Source of the DNA: Pomphorhynchus laevis
Taxonomy: Eukaryota; Acanthocephala; Palaeacanthocephala; Echinorhynchida; Pomphorhynchidae
Length of the DNA stretch: 64,000 bases
Assembly (NCBI GenBank): GCA_012934845.2
Contig: WNNJ02002095.1
Coordinates: forward strand, 51,236 to 115,235
Direction of reading: 5' to 3'
Part shown: one piece after another, positions 44,291 to 55,329 of the stretch
How the letters are laid out: each line of letters begins with the position of its first letter
Numbering within the stretch: position 1 is the first letter of the stretch
The notes under the pieces: model-generated
Databases searched by the model: none
The model's input: the letters and a program-made list of their open reading frames with translations, nothing else
What the model was told of the DNA's origin: nothing
Made by a program: the position numbers and the translations under genes

Positions 44291-45219
44291 CATGGTTGAA
44301 AGCATTACTATCGTCAAGTTGAAGAGCACAATATCAAGGGTCGTCCTGCAAAAGTCTTCCAACAGAATAAATGACAGCTTCTACCACACATCTCTGTCCC
44401 GCACAGAGCTGTTGGCATTCAGAAACTGCTTGAAGGTGATTACCAATACGACCAGCATAACTTTGCAAATTACCCCCTCCTTAAGATCTCACCAATCCAT
44501 ATTGAACGAATACCGAGACTCTTGTCAAAGGGCAATAACCTGCTGGCTGTAAATGCTTCGAGAAATTCGGATGAAATAGGATTGGACGCCAGGCACAGTC
44601 AGTTCCGCTAGGCTGGTAGCCAACATGTTGTAGATTAAACCGTTAAGGTTTTTATTCAATAATATCTAAAACACAAAACATAATGTAACATTTAAATACA
44701 TTTCATGTCATAACAGGCTTCCCGTCAGCATTTGTAATCGTTGAGATATGATGGGTATATGTCTTCTTCCTTGTTTTCGACAAGAGCTTTTACGTCGTGC
44801 TAGACCATACGCGTTCATCTCCGACTGGAATGTTCGTTGGGAATACGTTGCTTCCATCCGGTAACTTGTTATCGTCCAATTTAGTTCTTTGTTTGATCGA
44901 ATTGTGTTAGGGCTCTTCTTCGTATGATACATGATTGTCTGATTTCATGACTCGTGACGTTTCATAGTCTCGATAACTAGATGATGAGTTGGGCGCATAC
45001 TTAGACTCTTGACTGATAACTGTATCATCGCATGTTACTGTGCCAGTATGTAGTATTCTCGCTAATTTACGAACGGACAACAAATCGCATACTAAAAAAG
45101 AAAATGATTCTTGAAGTTCCAGCATCTCTAACATTTTTGTACAACAAAAACTGATCATCAACACTGGACTTAGCTTATGAAGAAGCAAAATTGACCTTGG
45201 CATACATGGCTGTGGGCAT
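44291..45219. other. Unassigned, probably decayed LINE sequence
   Basis: Short minus-strand frames at 44708-44932 and 44907-45203 overlap but show no motif that I recognise. The position directly 5' of RLE copy 2 suggests decayed upstream sequence of that element. Confidence 0.35.
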
Positions 45220-45675
45220 ATGGTGGTTCTATGGGGTTGGGCAAGTCAAAAGATATCCAAAGAAAAATTTGCACCAAAATCAGAAGAGATTATATCATTT
45301 AAGAAGATAATTGAAGATAAAATTAATGAACTAAAAAATAGACCCCATGAGAGGGAAAACAATATATCATTTCTATCGGATACGATAAGGGATGCCAGCA
45401 ATCTCTTTTATAAACAAGTTCCAATATATCCTAAATACACGAACAAAATATTTAAACTGAAGAGAAGTCTCTGGCAAGCAAAATACAATAGGAATAAAGA
45501 AGAAATTGGCAAATTAGAATCAACAATCGAATCACTATTTTTAGAAATGAAAATAACTAAATTGAAGAACGGAACAGCTTATACAAAGCAATGGTGGAAA
45601 ACAATTAAGAACGACAGATATAGTTTTGGTATTCAAAGGCCAAACAATGGATTAAGAGAGAAGGAGAAGTTGTAG
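45220..45675 (+). mobile_element. Possible LINE linker-region fragment (151-residue frame)
   Basis: Lysine-rich, helical sequence: FKKIIEDKINELKNRP, YPKYTNKIFKLKRSLWQAKY, NRNKEEIGKLESTIESLF and LKNGTAYTKQWWKTIKNDR. The pattern R.LW.AK..GN..EI..LE..I, followed by WWK.IK, is reminiscent of the segment between endonuclease and RT in non-LTR retrotransposons. No RT follows. It is AT-richer than the neighbouring LINEs. A host coiled-coil fragment is the alternative. Confidence 0.45.
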
Positions 45676-46499
45676 TCAAGAAACAAATTATAGAATATCA
45701 TACAAAGAACTTGAGTCATCTTCAAGGTAGAGATACATTATTAAGGCTCCACCTCAATAATTGTCACCATCATCCTTCCGATTGTGATTGCTAAAGTAAC
45801 TAAACAGTACTATCAGGCATTAATATATACAGGATGCAGTCATACTATCGTGTGTTCATAAATGGTGCGTGAATGGCATCGAATTGTAAACTAAGTTGTC
45901 GTCAACAATCTCGTTCGTGGCGTGTGGACTGTCGATAATTCCACTTATGGAGTAGTGTGGTGTCATGTTAGCAACTTGGTGATGGGTGTATGATTGAAAA
46001 TAAATGGAGATATTAAGAACGCAACTTGGCATAGACGAAAATCATCTCTCTGCATATAAACGTAGCAGAGTTGGAAGCAGTTATCCGAGGTGTGAATCTT
46101 GCCATCACATGAGCTTGGTAGATGTTTGCGTAAAAGCGGATTCGAAAACAGTAATTATTTGGTTGAACATCGCAATGCAAAGTTGGAAAGATTGAGCAAT
46201 CGCAGAGCAGCGGTAACTTTAATTCGCTGATGGCTTTGTGTTCTCGAGTCGATTATGCGTGAAACTGAATTGAATGTTCAATGAACTTATGAAGAGTCGT
46301 GTAAGAATACAGTATTACCAGAGTTGACTTAAAACGTAAGTCCGAGTCTAGTGCGTTATGTATGGTCACTAGTTCAGATCCTTCAACACTACCATTCCTA
46401 CGCGAACTACATAATTAACCATTTCGGAACGGAGATGCCGTATTTTCTAGCAAACTAGTAAGACCAGATGTTCAGAAAGGAGAAATCGAGCAGATAGTG
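45676..46499. other. Unassigned stretch
   Basis: No reading frame, repeat or RNA that I can support. Confidence 0.4.
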
Positions 46500-47640
46500 C
46501 GCAATTGCCAACTCACATCCACTCTCAATCTTCTTTAACGCACATCCACTCTCGATCTTCTCTTGCCCTTCAAGCCTCACCCATACCGTCGCTTGCACCA
46601 TGCTCCATGGATTGACATCCTATGCCTACTTTCAAAGCGTCGACTCCGTCATGCTTTTCGAGTCTATCACCACTCTCTCAGACGTGATTTCTGCTCGATC
46701 ACTCCGTCTTTCCTTGATTCCTGTCTTGCTCTTCGCCGGTCTCATCTCAACCAACTACGTACCAAATGTAACTCATTCTGGCAGCATAAAATCATCACTT
46801 CATTCAACACTAAGACTCTCTGGCATACTTTTAACTCAATCCTTGCTCGCTCCTCTTCGCCTTGCAACATCAATCCCCATGATTATTCGTCATTTCTCCA
46901 GACCAAAGTATCCACGTTGCTCTCTCACACCCCGGTCTCCATCCTATTCTACTCTGCCAAGCCTAGCCTCATCCTCCCGGAACTCTTTCATCTTCTCCCT
47001 GTCTCACCTACCGAAGTCTCATCTGTTCTCATGTCCTTGCCCAACAAAACCTCACCTGCCGATCCCCTGCTACCCACATACTTAAATTCATATGCTCATC
47101 GATATCCTTATTTCTCACAACCTTGTTTAACTCGTCCACCTGCAGTCGTATCTTCCATTCACATTGGAAATCCCCAATCGTTCGTTCCCTCTTTAAGAAA
47201 CAATCGCTCGACTTCTCACTTCCTTATGCTATCGCCCCATTTCACACCTACCTACACTTTCTAAGCTCTTAAAAAGCCTCATCTTAATACAGGTCAACGC
47301 TTATCTCTCCTCATTCAATCTGTACCCTCCTTTCCAATCCGCTTTTCGCTTTAATCACTCCACAGAAATCGCCTGCATGAAAGTTTACAACGACTTACTC
47401 ATTTATCGAAACAAGGCTCTATATAGCGTTCTCATATCCCTCGACATCTCCTCCGCCTTCGACATGATCGACCACTCCGTCCTCCTTTCTCGCCTTCGTT
47501 ATGATTACGGCTTTTCTTCCTACTCCGTAGCACGGTTTGCCTCATATCTATCCGACCGTTCCTTTCGCGTCTGTTCTAATTCATCATGGTCCCCTCCCGT
47601 CCATATTTTTGCAGGGTCCCACAAGGTTTAGTCCTAGGTC
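46500..47640 (+). mobile_element. CR1/L2-like LINE fragment, start of RT
   Basis: Encodes HHAPWIDILCLLSKRRLRHA, a basic region with SCLALRRSHLNQLRTKC, then LPELFHLLPVSPTEVSSVLM and LPNKTSPADP, and after frame changes LISLDISSAFDMIDHSVLLS (RT motif A) with RLRYDYGFSSYSVARF and SYLSDRSFRV. This is the middle of the CR1-like protein, upstream of the parts seen at 30.8, 33.3 and 40.8 kb. It ends at VPQGL-like DNA (about 47635), where an LTR-type fossil begins. Confidence 0.82.
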
Positions 47641-49260
47641 CCCTGCTAAGTATGGCACTTAGTTGTTCGTGCGGGGCATTGAGTCTTTAGATGACGCTGA
47701 CCTCCACAGAAATAACACTTTAATTGGACAGAAGTAAGTGACGAAGTCTTAACGTCGTTAGCTTCTTCGGTATCCGAGTTTGTTTTGCAGGTAGAAACAG
47801 TAACATAATTTTCTGCACTATACTGCTGAATATAACGCAATGCCTGCATTTCTGCCTGATCTAAACTACGCGCCATATTAAATACTTTTTATATTGTCAG
47901 CGTACAATTCTCAAATAGCCTTTGACGAATGGCGATTGATTTAAGTCCTCGTATGAATGAATCTCTGGCATATTCTTTGAGGTGTTCTTCAGTTGACACG
48001 GCAGTAAAATCGCAGTCTTTAGCAAGGTCGTGTAAATGTTTGAAGTACTGATCAACTGTTTGTTCATTTAGCTGTCTGCTGGTAAAGCATGAATATTGTA
48101 CAAAGCATGAAAATTATCACTAGTTGGTTGAGCTGGAACTCCTGTGATAATCGAAAGTTTGAGACAATGGAAGCGTTATCTCGTTGGTAAGCATTATTGT
48201 GTCATCTTGGAGAAACACGATTTAGGCATTACGTGCGGTTCCACAATCTCCCCTTCTTAATCAACGAAGTCCGGGATATTACGTCAAAGTGTAAGGTTTG
48301 TTCGAAAATTATACCTCGTTTCTGGAAATAACAAAATTCTACGTTAATTAAATCTACTCAACCAATGGAACGTATTTAGGTTGATTTAAAAGGTCCCTTT
48401 ACTGTGTCTTCTTTCTACCGATATATGATCTCAGCTGTAGACGAATATAGTCGTTTCCCGTGGGCGTGGCCATGTAAATATACTAGCGTAACAGCTGTTA
48501 TCGAGTGTTTGCGTGGACTATTTCATCTATTTGGTGCCCCCCCGCAAGTATACATTCGGATAGAGCCGCCGTTTTCTTGTCCCGTGACGTTCGCAGCTTT
48601 CTCAGCCGAAATAATATGATTTATTCTTATACAACTCCTTACAAATTATCACATTGTCAATTATCAAATTGTCAATGTGATAAATTCAATGAAACTATTT
48701 TGAAATCAGTACAGCTTGCTATGCTCGAACACCACATAAAAATAAACCAGTGACACTCGGTATTGCCATTTGCATTGAATTCGATCCGCAGTCTCCGGTG
48801 CACTGCTACAAATGTAAAGCCTCATGAGAGACTATTTGCATTCCGAATAAGATCTGCCTATGGAATCACGTTACCCGATTGGTTGTGCGAGCAAGGTCGT
48901 GTATTGTTGAAGCACTTCAGAGGAGACTCAAAATATGATAGCTGTGTTGAGGAAGTTGAGCTGATTGACGCAAATCTTAACTATGTAACAGTATCTTTTG
49001 ACAATGGGGAAACAACTCGAGTATCGACGAAACATCTTGCCCCTTGCCCTAAATCGAATGCGTCCGATATTGATGAAATGAACACGAAGCGCGAGTCTAC
49101 TACTAATGTAAACGAGAGTTCAGAAGAAACTATATTTGATAGACATGGTGATAACGATTCGTTACAGAATATGGAATCGACTAAATATTTCTTTCCTGAT
49201 GAAATATAACATTCGAAATCAGAATATCTATCAACTTGATACCCTACACGCAACAGACGT
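47640..49260. mobile_element. Ty3/Gypsy-like LTR retroelement fossil, broken and rearranged
   Basis: A gag-derived zinc knuckle (C-x2-C-x4-H-x4-C, CYFCGGQRHLKTQC) lies on the minus strand at 47646-47876 with related gag-like sequence to about 48200. An integrase-derived portion (DEYSRFPWAWPC and its continuation, with a C-terminal-domain-like stretch to 49209) lies on the plus strand from about 48240. The two parts face away from each other, so the element has been rearranged. No LTRs, protease or RT seen. Old and clearly broken, with several interruptions. Confidence 0.7.
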
Positions 49261-50076
49261 ACTCCGCCACAAATGAAAGATTTTTACCAGTGGGGAGATT
49301 GATGTACTATTTAGTATTTGTATTATAAATAATTATTGTAAATTTAATTGTATTATACTAATATAATACAATTTTACCTTGCTATATTAAAAATCTTAGA
49401 AAACTACAATAAAACAGTTAATGATTTACACCAGATCTAATAGGACATACGTAGGCAATGATTTGATTAGCTATCTACCTTTAAATTGGTCAGGGCGTTT
49501 AAACATAGAGAAGAATAATAAAATATGAAATTAGTGTTTACAAATTTTCGAATATTTCATAGTCCTTTTCAAGTGTTATGTTTTTCAAGTACTTGAAAAG
49601 GACTATTGCAATAGCCGACGATTTCTGAACAATTCAGATCGGGTAACATATTAAACATTATGTTAAATAAAATTAATAATTTAATAATTAAAATTTAATT
49701 ATAAATAATTTAATAATATAAGATTTTATAACTTATATCAAGTTAAACATTATTATTCCTCTCTCTATGTTAAAAAGCCCAGGACAATTTGAGAGCACAT
49801 CGAATATATCATTGAACAACCTTTAAATGTTTAATTTTTAAGTCATCATCGATCATCAAAGAGCAACAAACAAATAAGCTCCTTTATTCATCATATTATT
49901 GTTTCTTTATTGTTTTTAGATATTTGTATTATTGTTTTTAAGTATTTGGCCTTTAGCTAACAGTGGAACAATTTTGAAAGTAAAATAATTACTCATATAA
50001 AGAAAAAAAATAGTTTAATTGAAACCACTTTAATAGCAGAATATAGAACTAGCACTAAGGCTGTAGTGACCATCAG
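49261..50076. other. AT-rich region with a hairpin and an inverted PLE tail
   Basis: A perfect 16-bp inverted repeat ATAGTCCTTTTCAAGT lies at 49559-49574 and 49591-49606. A PLE tail piece in minus orientation (AATAATTTAATAATTA to ATCAAGTTAAA) lies at about 49655-49750. The rest, next to the C16orf89 stop, presumably contains that gene's 3' UTR. Confidence 0.55.
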
Positions 50077-51036
50077 TTACTTCACTAAGAAAAGAGCGTA
50101 TAACCCAGCACTTAACCCAGTAATATGAGACGAACAGTTATATTTCATAGTTCGGCTCTCTCGACTTACTCTTGTGGACCTCGTTAGCTCATCTTTGCAT
50201 ACATCGTGATTTCCGATGTAACATCCCGATATATGTTGCCATTCAATTAGAAAGGAAAGCAAACGTTCATCTAAGAATGAATTTGAACCAGGACCACCAT
50301 TTATTCCACACAACAGAGCCTGTTCTATGACGAGGTCTCTATCTTCGCATTCGATCACTCTTTTAGATAATTGTTTGTTCATTTCCATTAGGATTTGTTT
50401 ACAGCATATAGATTCCACAATCCGTCGTTCAGATTCGTTCACGCGATCACTCACGTAAATGGTGATCTGATGATAAAGCAGTTGATGAGTCAACTTATAG
50501 CCAGCAGCGGATATCCAACCATTAAGCATTATTTGCTTGCATTGCTCAGTGTGATTCGAATATTTTAATACGTGTAATATACACATGTCGGAAAGCTCTT
50601 CATCTAGTTGATTGTCCGGATTATTTTCGTTGATATACGAGCTTGATTTTGAATAATTGTTAGTGCAAAATTCAGATGATAGAGACAATCGTTTTCTTAG
50701 CACTCTTACAAAATGTGGATCCACTATTAGCTGTTCGAATTGTTTGAAATAATGAGGCTCGATACGTTTGACAACGTTTTGACCTTCATTCAATATCAGT
50801 TCACATTTGTATATCAACTGAGTTAATCCTTCTGAAAGATGCTCATTCAGAACTTGTTTTGCGATACTAACAGCGAACAATGCATCCGTATTAATATTTG
50901 ATATATCATCAATCATAAAATCCAATAAGCGATGAAGACTCGTGAATAAGGAATCATTGGCCGTTGGCGAAGTATTTACTTGCTGTATAATCAAGATTGC
51001 TAAGCAACAATAGCATACCGTGATATTATATTTCAT
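50077..51036 (-). CDS. C16orf89: C16orf89 (UPF0764) homologue, secreted
   Basis: Single uninterrupted frame of 319 residues. An N-terminal signal peptide (about residues 1-23, MKYNITVCYCCLAILIIQQV) is followed by LHRLLDFMIDDISNINTDAL. Family landmarks: EELSDMCILHVL (human SEERSDVCLVQLL), GYKLTHQLLYHQI (GYCLSHQLLFF), CGINGGPGSNSFLDERLLSF (CGMGGFSDFYKLRWLEAIL), WQHISGCYIG (WQKQQEGCFG) and CSSHITGLSAGLYALFL (CSSHNTATAVAALGGFLYIL). Conserved cysteines and several N-x-S/T sites fit a secreted glycoprotein. Human C16orf89 is known as a secreted protein abundant in thyroid; its function is unknown. Here the gene has no intron, no retroelement inside it and an intact frame, so it is probably active. 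The start is the only Met that precedes the signal peptide. Confidence 0.88.
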   Translation of the reverse strand: MKYNITVCYCCLAILIIQQVNTSPTANDSLFTSLHRLLDFMIDDISNINTDALFAVSIAKQVLNEHLSEGLTQLIYKCELILNEGQNVVKRIEPHYFKQFEQLIVDPHFVRVLRKRLSLSSEFCTNNYSKSSSYINENNPDNQLDEELSDMCILHVLKYSNHTEQCKQIMLNGWISAAGYKLTHQLLYHQITIYVSDRVNESERRIVESICCKQILMEMNKQLSKRVIECEDRDLVIEQALLCGINGGPGSNSFLDERLLSFLIEWQHISGCYIGNHDVCKDELTRSTRVSRESRTMKYNCSSHITGLSAGLYALFLVK

Positions 51037-51430
51037 TGGTTTAATAATAAACCATTTATTATCGAATCTTTTGTGTCTTTGCCTATGATTCGAATTGATT
51101 TTGATTCGATATTTGAAAGCTCCAATGCAATTATTTCATGTGAATTTGCATAGAAAACCTTGCTGATGTGACATCTAGCATGTGGAAGCAAAACATTATC
51201 TGAATTTGCAGACGATTGGAGAAAACGCTGAATGTAAATGGGCAGGAGTAAAGTCTGCAAAACAACAGTCATTTAATTATGTCAAAAATTGATATGCCAA
51301 TCATTCCATTTTTAGAAAGCACATTTTGCTAAATAGAATATCTGCAAAGAATCACTGTTTTATTTAATGGAATAGTACCCGATTGTTTAAATTATATTGT
51401 CTTTATTAAATGAGAATGGATACTCTGCTT
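51037..51430. promoter_or_regulatory. Upstream region of the C16orf89 homologue
   Basis: AT-rich sequence before the start codon. A 79-codon minus-strand frame (51033-51272) overlaps the start by four bases but shows no similarity that I recognise; I read it as 5' UTR. No clear promoter motif. Confidence 0.35.
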
Positions 51431-51439
51431 TCTTGCTAT

Positions 51440-51570
51440 TTAATTATAATATAATATTATATGTCGATATAACCTCTAATCCTCTGATAAGGATTAGTGG
51501 TCAGCAAGATGACTATTATGTTATCAGGTTTAGACCCCAATTCCTCAACCCAACATAGAAGCGGTTGAAC
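51440..51570 (-). mobile_element. PLE 3' tail fragment
   Basis: Reverse complement of the conserved block: CTATGTTGGGTTGAGGA, AACCTGATAACATAA and CTAATCCTTAT. More diverged than other copies; the CTGATGA core reads CTGACCA here. Confidence 0.65.
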
Positions 51571-51779
51571 TTTTTTTCAGTGTTTTCCACTTAATTTTCC
51601 CGACGACGTCATCAGCTGTTGATGAAAACTACAAAATTAAAATTTCAAATAAATTATTGATTATTTATCTTTATATACATTAAAAGTTTAACATTAAAAA
51701 TGCAATTGAATGGGTTGCCCGCAAATGGGTCCCATATTATTACTTAGATAACGTTTAATAAAAAGTAGGTAATCATTGG
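51571..51779. other. Short unassigned AT-rich stretch
   Basis: Nothing recognised. Confidence 0.35.
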
Positions 51780-52735
51780 GCTTCGGAATCAAGATTGCAT
51801 AGGACTCTCCCTGACGCATGATGAATTCCCCCGCTGGATTGCAGCACTTATACGCTGTAGGAAACGGGATTTTGTCTGGGCGTCGTTTGTAGGTAGCCTC
51901 AGTCGCTTCCCAATTAGTTCAAAGAGGGTGGTGGCTTCACATCCAAAGGCGCCGATTGACTCGACAGCTACTGGGACGAAGCTGCAATATGAAGGATCCA
52001 GACATTTATATTTGATCCGTTTCCTGCATTCCGCTTCCGTGGCCAGAGCTCCAGCACCTGCTGCAGAACAATCTACGTGAGACGGAGCTAGGGTGTCACA
52101 CAAGTATGATCCCATACAAGTAGACGTCCACAGTCCCATGGTACTAAAGTGGCCCCATCTGGTCTCTCAATGTCAGTTCAGGACATATCACAGGGCTCCA
52201 AGGAGCAGGGGTAATCCGCTGCTGCTAAAGCTGCTTTTATTATTCCATTCACTTGGGCATGTCGGAAGTGGCGGCCGATAGAACTTTTGCAGCCTAAACC
52301 CATGCCGGCCTAGTATATCTACAATTGTGCCGCTCTTACAAGTATGTAAGGCACAGAGCGGCAATCCCAAACGAAGGCCAATTAAGATGCGAATCCCCTT
52401 GTCGTCTAGTCTTGTTCCGGTTGCCGCGTTTGGTATTGCCTGTAGGAATGCTCCTGCAGCTGGTGCGGTCGCGGTCATCAATCATGCTCTTTCTGTTATG
52501 TTTGGGGCAGAGTCTAATAGCTGCTTTAATATTAGCTTTTGAATCGGGGCACGCCAAGATTTCTGACGCTCTGGATTATCGGGATAATCCGATCCTAGGC
52601 TCAATAACCACCTTGACCTTCCCAGCTCGAATTCGGGGTCTGTATGCGAAAAAACGGGGCAGCGTACCAACAGTTGCTCGACCAACCCCTGTGTTGTGGA
52701 TACCGATGACATGAAAGCTGGAAGAGCAGTTTCTA
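51780..52735 (-). mobile_element. RLE-type LINE of another family, C-terminal region
   Basis: Minus-strand pieces in order: GRSRWLLSLGSDYPDNPER region (52712-52482), then AFLQAIPNAATGTRLDDKGI, RILIGLRLGLPLCALHTCKS and GTIVDILGRHGF (52481-52270), a segment with GRHVRHSELNGIIKAAL, KRPDG-type IERPDGATLVPW and LLVWDHTCVT, and finally the end AGAGALATEAECRKRIKY, FVPVAVESIGAFGCEA and RISAAIQRGNSSCV (52139-51789). The CXXC..H/H motif, then R-P-D-x12-D, is a restriction-like nuclease signature. This C-terminal half is widespread in RT proteins of marine invertebrates. Broken by frame changes; GC-rich against AT-rich flanks. Confidence 0.78.
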
Positions 52736-52889
52736 TTTTAATCTTATCTTAAAACTTTGACAAATCAAAGTTTAAAAGACTACTCGTTTTAATGGGTGGT
52801 CTTTAGTTTACGTGTTAATTTATATCTATTAATAAATAATTTACATTGCAAATAACAGAATAAACTTTCAAGAAATCTGAATATTTTTA

Positions 52890-53930
52890 AATATATAAAC
52901 CAAATTTATTTAAAAGTAGGGACATGTATATTTAGACAAATAAAAGGTGTTCCAATGGTTGATAATAGTAGCTCAATTATAGCTGACTTATTTTTAAGCT
53001 TTATAGAACATAAATTTGTTCACAACTGTGTAAAAACAAAATCTAAACAATATAAATATACGAAATACATGTTTCGATACATTGATAATATATGTGTATT
53101 TAATTCTAATAATTTTTATTTAATTAGTGAACAAATTTATCCAGAAAGCCTTATTCTTAACAAAACCAATATTAATGATAAAGAAGGTGTATATCTAGAT
53201 ATGAACATTAAATTAGCATTAACTAAAACTACTATTAATTTATATCGTAAAGATGACATATTTAAATTTACAAGAAACATATTTTTGCATGATCATTCAT
53301 GCATACCATATAATATAAAATATAATACATTAAATAATGAAATTTTAAGAATTGCAACTATTTGTAACAATATTGGTTTTCTTCGAAATCATTTAAATGA
53401 TTTAATCGATGCATATTTTAAACTAGGTTACTATAAAAATGCCATCAAACAGAAAATATTAAAATACATAAATCAACACTATAATATTAAAAATAAATTT
53501 AAAATCATTAGCGGAAAATTTTTATGGATGGATAATAAATAATATACTTTGTATTAGATAAAATATAATATACTATATAATCAAATTTCAGAAGAGGAAA
53601 TACTTCCTAAACACGTATTTGGCCCCGCTGCTATGTTGGGTAGAGGAGTTAGGAGCCGAAACCTGATAGCATACTAGTTCCTCCTGATGACCTCTAATCC
53701 TTATTCTGATACAACGTCTGTTATTTATTAGTCAATTCATAAAAATGACTTTTATTTTAAATTTAAATTTTTTATTTTAACTTGATTTAAATTATAAAAA
53801 ATCTTATAACAATTATTTATTTTATTATTTAATTATTAAATTTTGATTTAGCATTATTGTTTTGTTTATTCTATAAATATATTAAATACGTAGACTCCGT
53901 TAGCTGATTTGATTTGTTCTACTGGCATGT
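52890..53930 (+). mobile_element. Penelope-like RT fragment (copy 2) with full 3' tail
   Basis: 195 codons from motif B to the C-terminus: IIADLFLSFIEHKFVHNC, FRYIDNICVFN (motif C, with the second Asp changed to Asn), GVYLDMNIKLAL, LYRKDDIFKFTRNIF, YYKNAIKQKILKYI and the end FLWMDNK. No GIY-YIG domain follows; the frame ends at 53542 and the 3' tail begins within 80 bp: CCGCTGCTATGTTGGGTAGA, GCCGAAACCTGATAGCA, CTCCTGATGACCTCTAATCC, then an AT-rich portion closing in ACGTAGACTCCGTTAGCTGA. The best copy for the C-terminus of the family. Confidence 0.82.
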
Positions 53931-54595
53931 TATTATTGACCTGTGGACTTTGTTTTCCCGGTAATATAACCTCTGTCAGAAATATTGAAACTATGTATTA
54001 TTGAAACTATGTATTATTGGTTACGACTTTACTATTATTTTTTCTTATTTTCAAACAAGTTTGATGAATTATTAATTTTTAAAAGAAGGGATAAGTTTGC
54101 ATCCTAAGGTGTTTACACTTTAAAATGTAAACTGCTTCACGTGATCACGTTTAAGAGACCATGTAATGGCCAATGGCCAGGTCGCTTTGCGCGTGGAGTG
54201 AATGTGGTAGATCTTGATAGATCTACCACATTAAAGATCATATTAGAGATTATATAAATATGAGAGATATTTATATATGAATATTATAATATTATGTAAT
54301 TATGAGAGATAAATATATGTAATTATGAGAGATAAATATAAATATATTTATCTCTCATAAAAATATTTATGAACAATTAGTAATATTAAAACAACTTTTA
54401 AAAGATAATAAGCTAAAAGATCTTTATGAAATATAAGAAGTTTTTCTAAAAATATCATTTGTACATTAAATCAAAGATTAATTAACGAATATGATAGATT
54501 GAGTTGTATAATAGACAGTTATCGTAATATAAAATACTATAATCGTACAATAAATGTTAATAATAACAATAGAAAATATACATTAACCATAAACT
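53931..54595. other. AT-rich region with several perfect hairpins
   Basis: Inverted repeats: GTTTACA...TGTAAAC (about 54108-54129), AATGTGGTAGATCT/AGATCTACCACATT around a 4-base loop (about 54210-54241) and ATGAGAGATAAATAT/ATATTTATCTCTCAT (about 54325-54358). No gene. Could be remnants of DNA transposon ends. Confidence 0.6.
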
Positions 54596-55310
54596 ATATG
54601 CACTCATAATCTGGAATCAATTGAAAATTGTGAATTAATAAAGCTGATATCAAATGGGTATAAATATAGATTAAATAATAACAACGGCAAAAATAAAATT
54701 TACAATTCGTTATATAATAACTTAAATGATTACTTTAGTAAGCTGATTAATAGTGAAAGCTCGAATATATCTAAGATAAAAATTTGGAAAGATTATATAT
54801 TTGATAAAATTAAAAATAAAATGAAAATAACAAACAATTATAAAAGGAAAGATAAAATTAATAAAGATATGTATAAAGAACTTACTAAATTAAAGGATAA
54901 CTATATAATAACAACTATTGATAAAGCTAGTAATAACTTTGTCTTCATATGCAAAAAGCTTTATTATGATATACTAATGAAAGAGGTTAATTCTAATGAT
55001 TTAAATGTAAATCCAACATATGAACGTAGTGAGTTGAGTTTTGAAACAATTATTACAAGTCACTGTTTTAGAATGGATAAAAAGGGTATAAAGATTGAAT
55101 CAGATAATAAAACTATACCTATATTATATTGGAATCCAAAATTACATTTGGATTTGTTATGATATGATTTGATATCCAAGATAAACATTTAGAAATATTT
55201 GATAAAATTAAAAATAAAATGAAAATAACAAACAATTATAAAAGAAAAGATAAAATTAATAAAGATATGTATAAAGAACTTACTAAATAAAAGGATAACT
55301 AAGTAACAAG
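54596..55310 (+). mobile_element. Penelope-like N-terminal fragments (copy 3)
   Basis: Encodes NLESIENCELIKLISNGY, then TNNYKRKDKINKDMYKELTK, DNYIITTIDKASNNFVFICK (the pre-RT block), SELSFETIITSHCF and IPILYWNPKLH, where it is cut. A duplicate of the segment starting GATAAAATTAAAAATAAAATG restarts at about 55195 and runs to 55290. Confidence 0.78.
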
Positions 55311-55329
55311 ATGAATTATAAACTGAAAT

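Noticed and set aside
47640-49260. Host chromatin or zinc-finger gene
   Set aside because: The C-x2-C-x4-H-x4-C knuckle and integrase-like sequence are LTR-element parts; treated as a fossil.
51033-51272. 79-codon gene upstream of and overlapping the C16orf89 homologue
   Set aside because: No recognisable domain, overlaps the start codon of the real gene by four bases; more likely 5' UTR.
52325-52714. 129-codon plus-strand frame
   Set aside because: Antisense of the RLE LINE C-terminal region at 51780-52735.
53610-53720. Hammerhead ribozyme in the PLE tail
   Set aside because: Core boxes GAAA and CTGATGA are present but in reversed order with too short a gap for the needed stems. Kept only as a finding to test, not as a feature.
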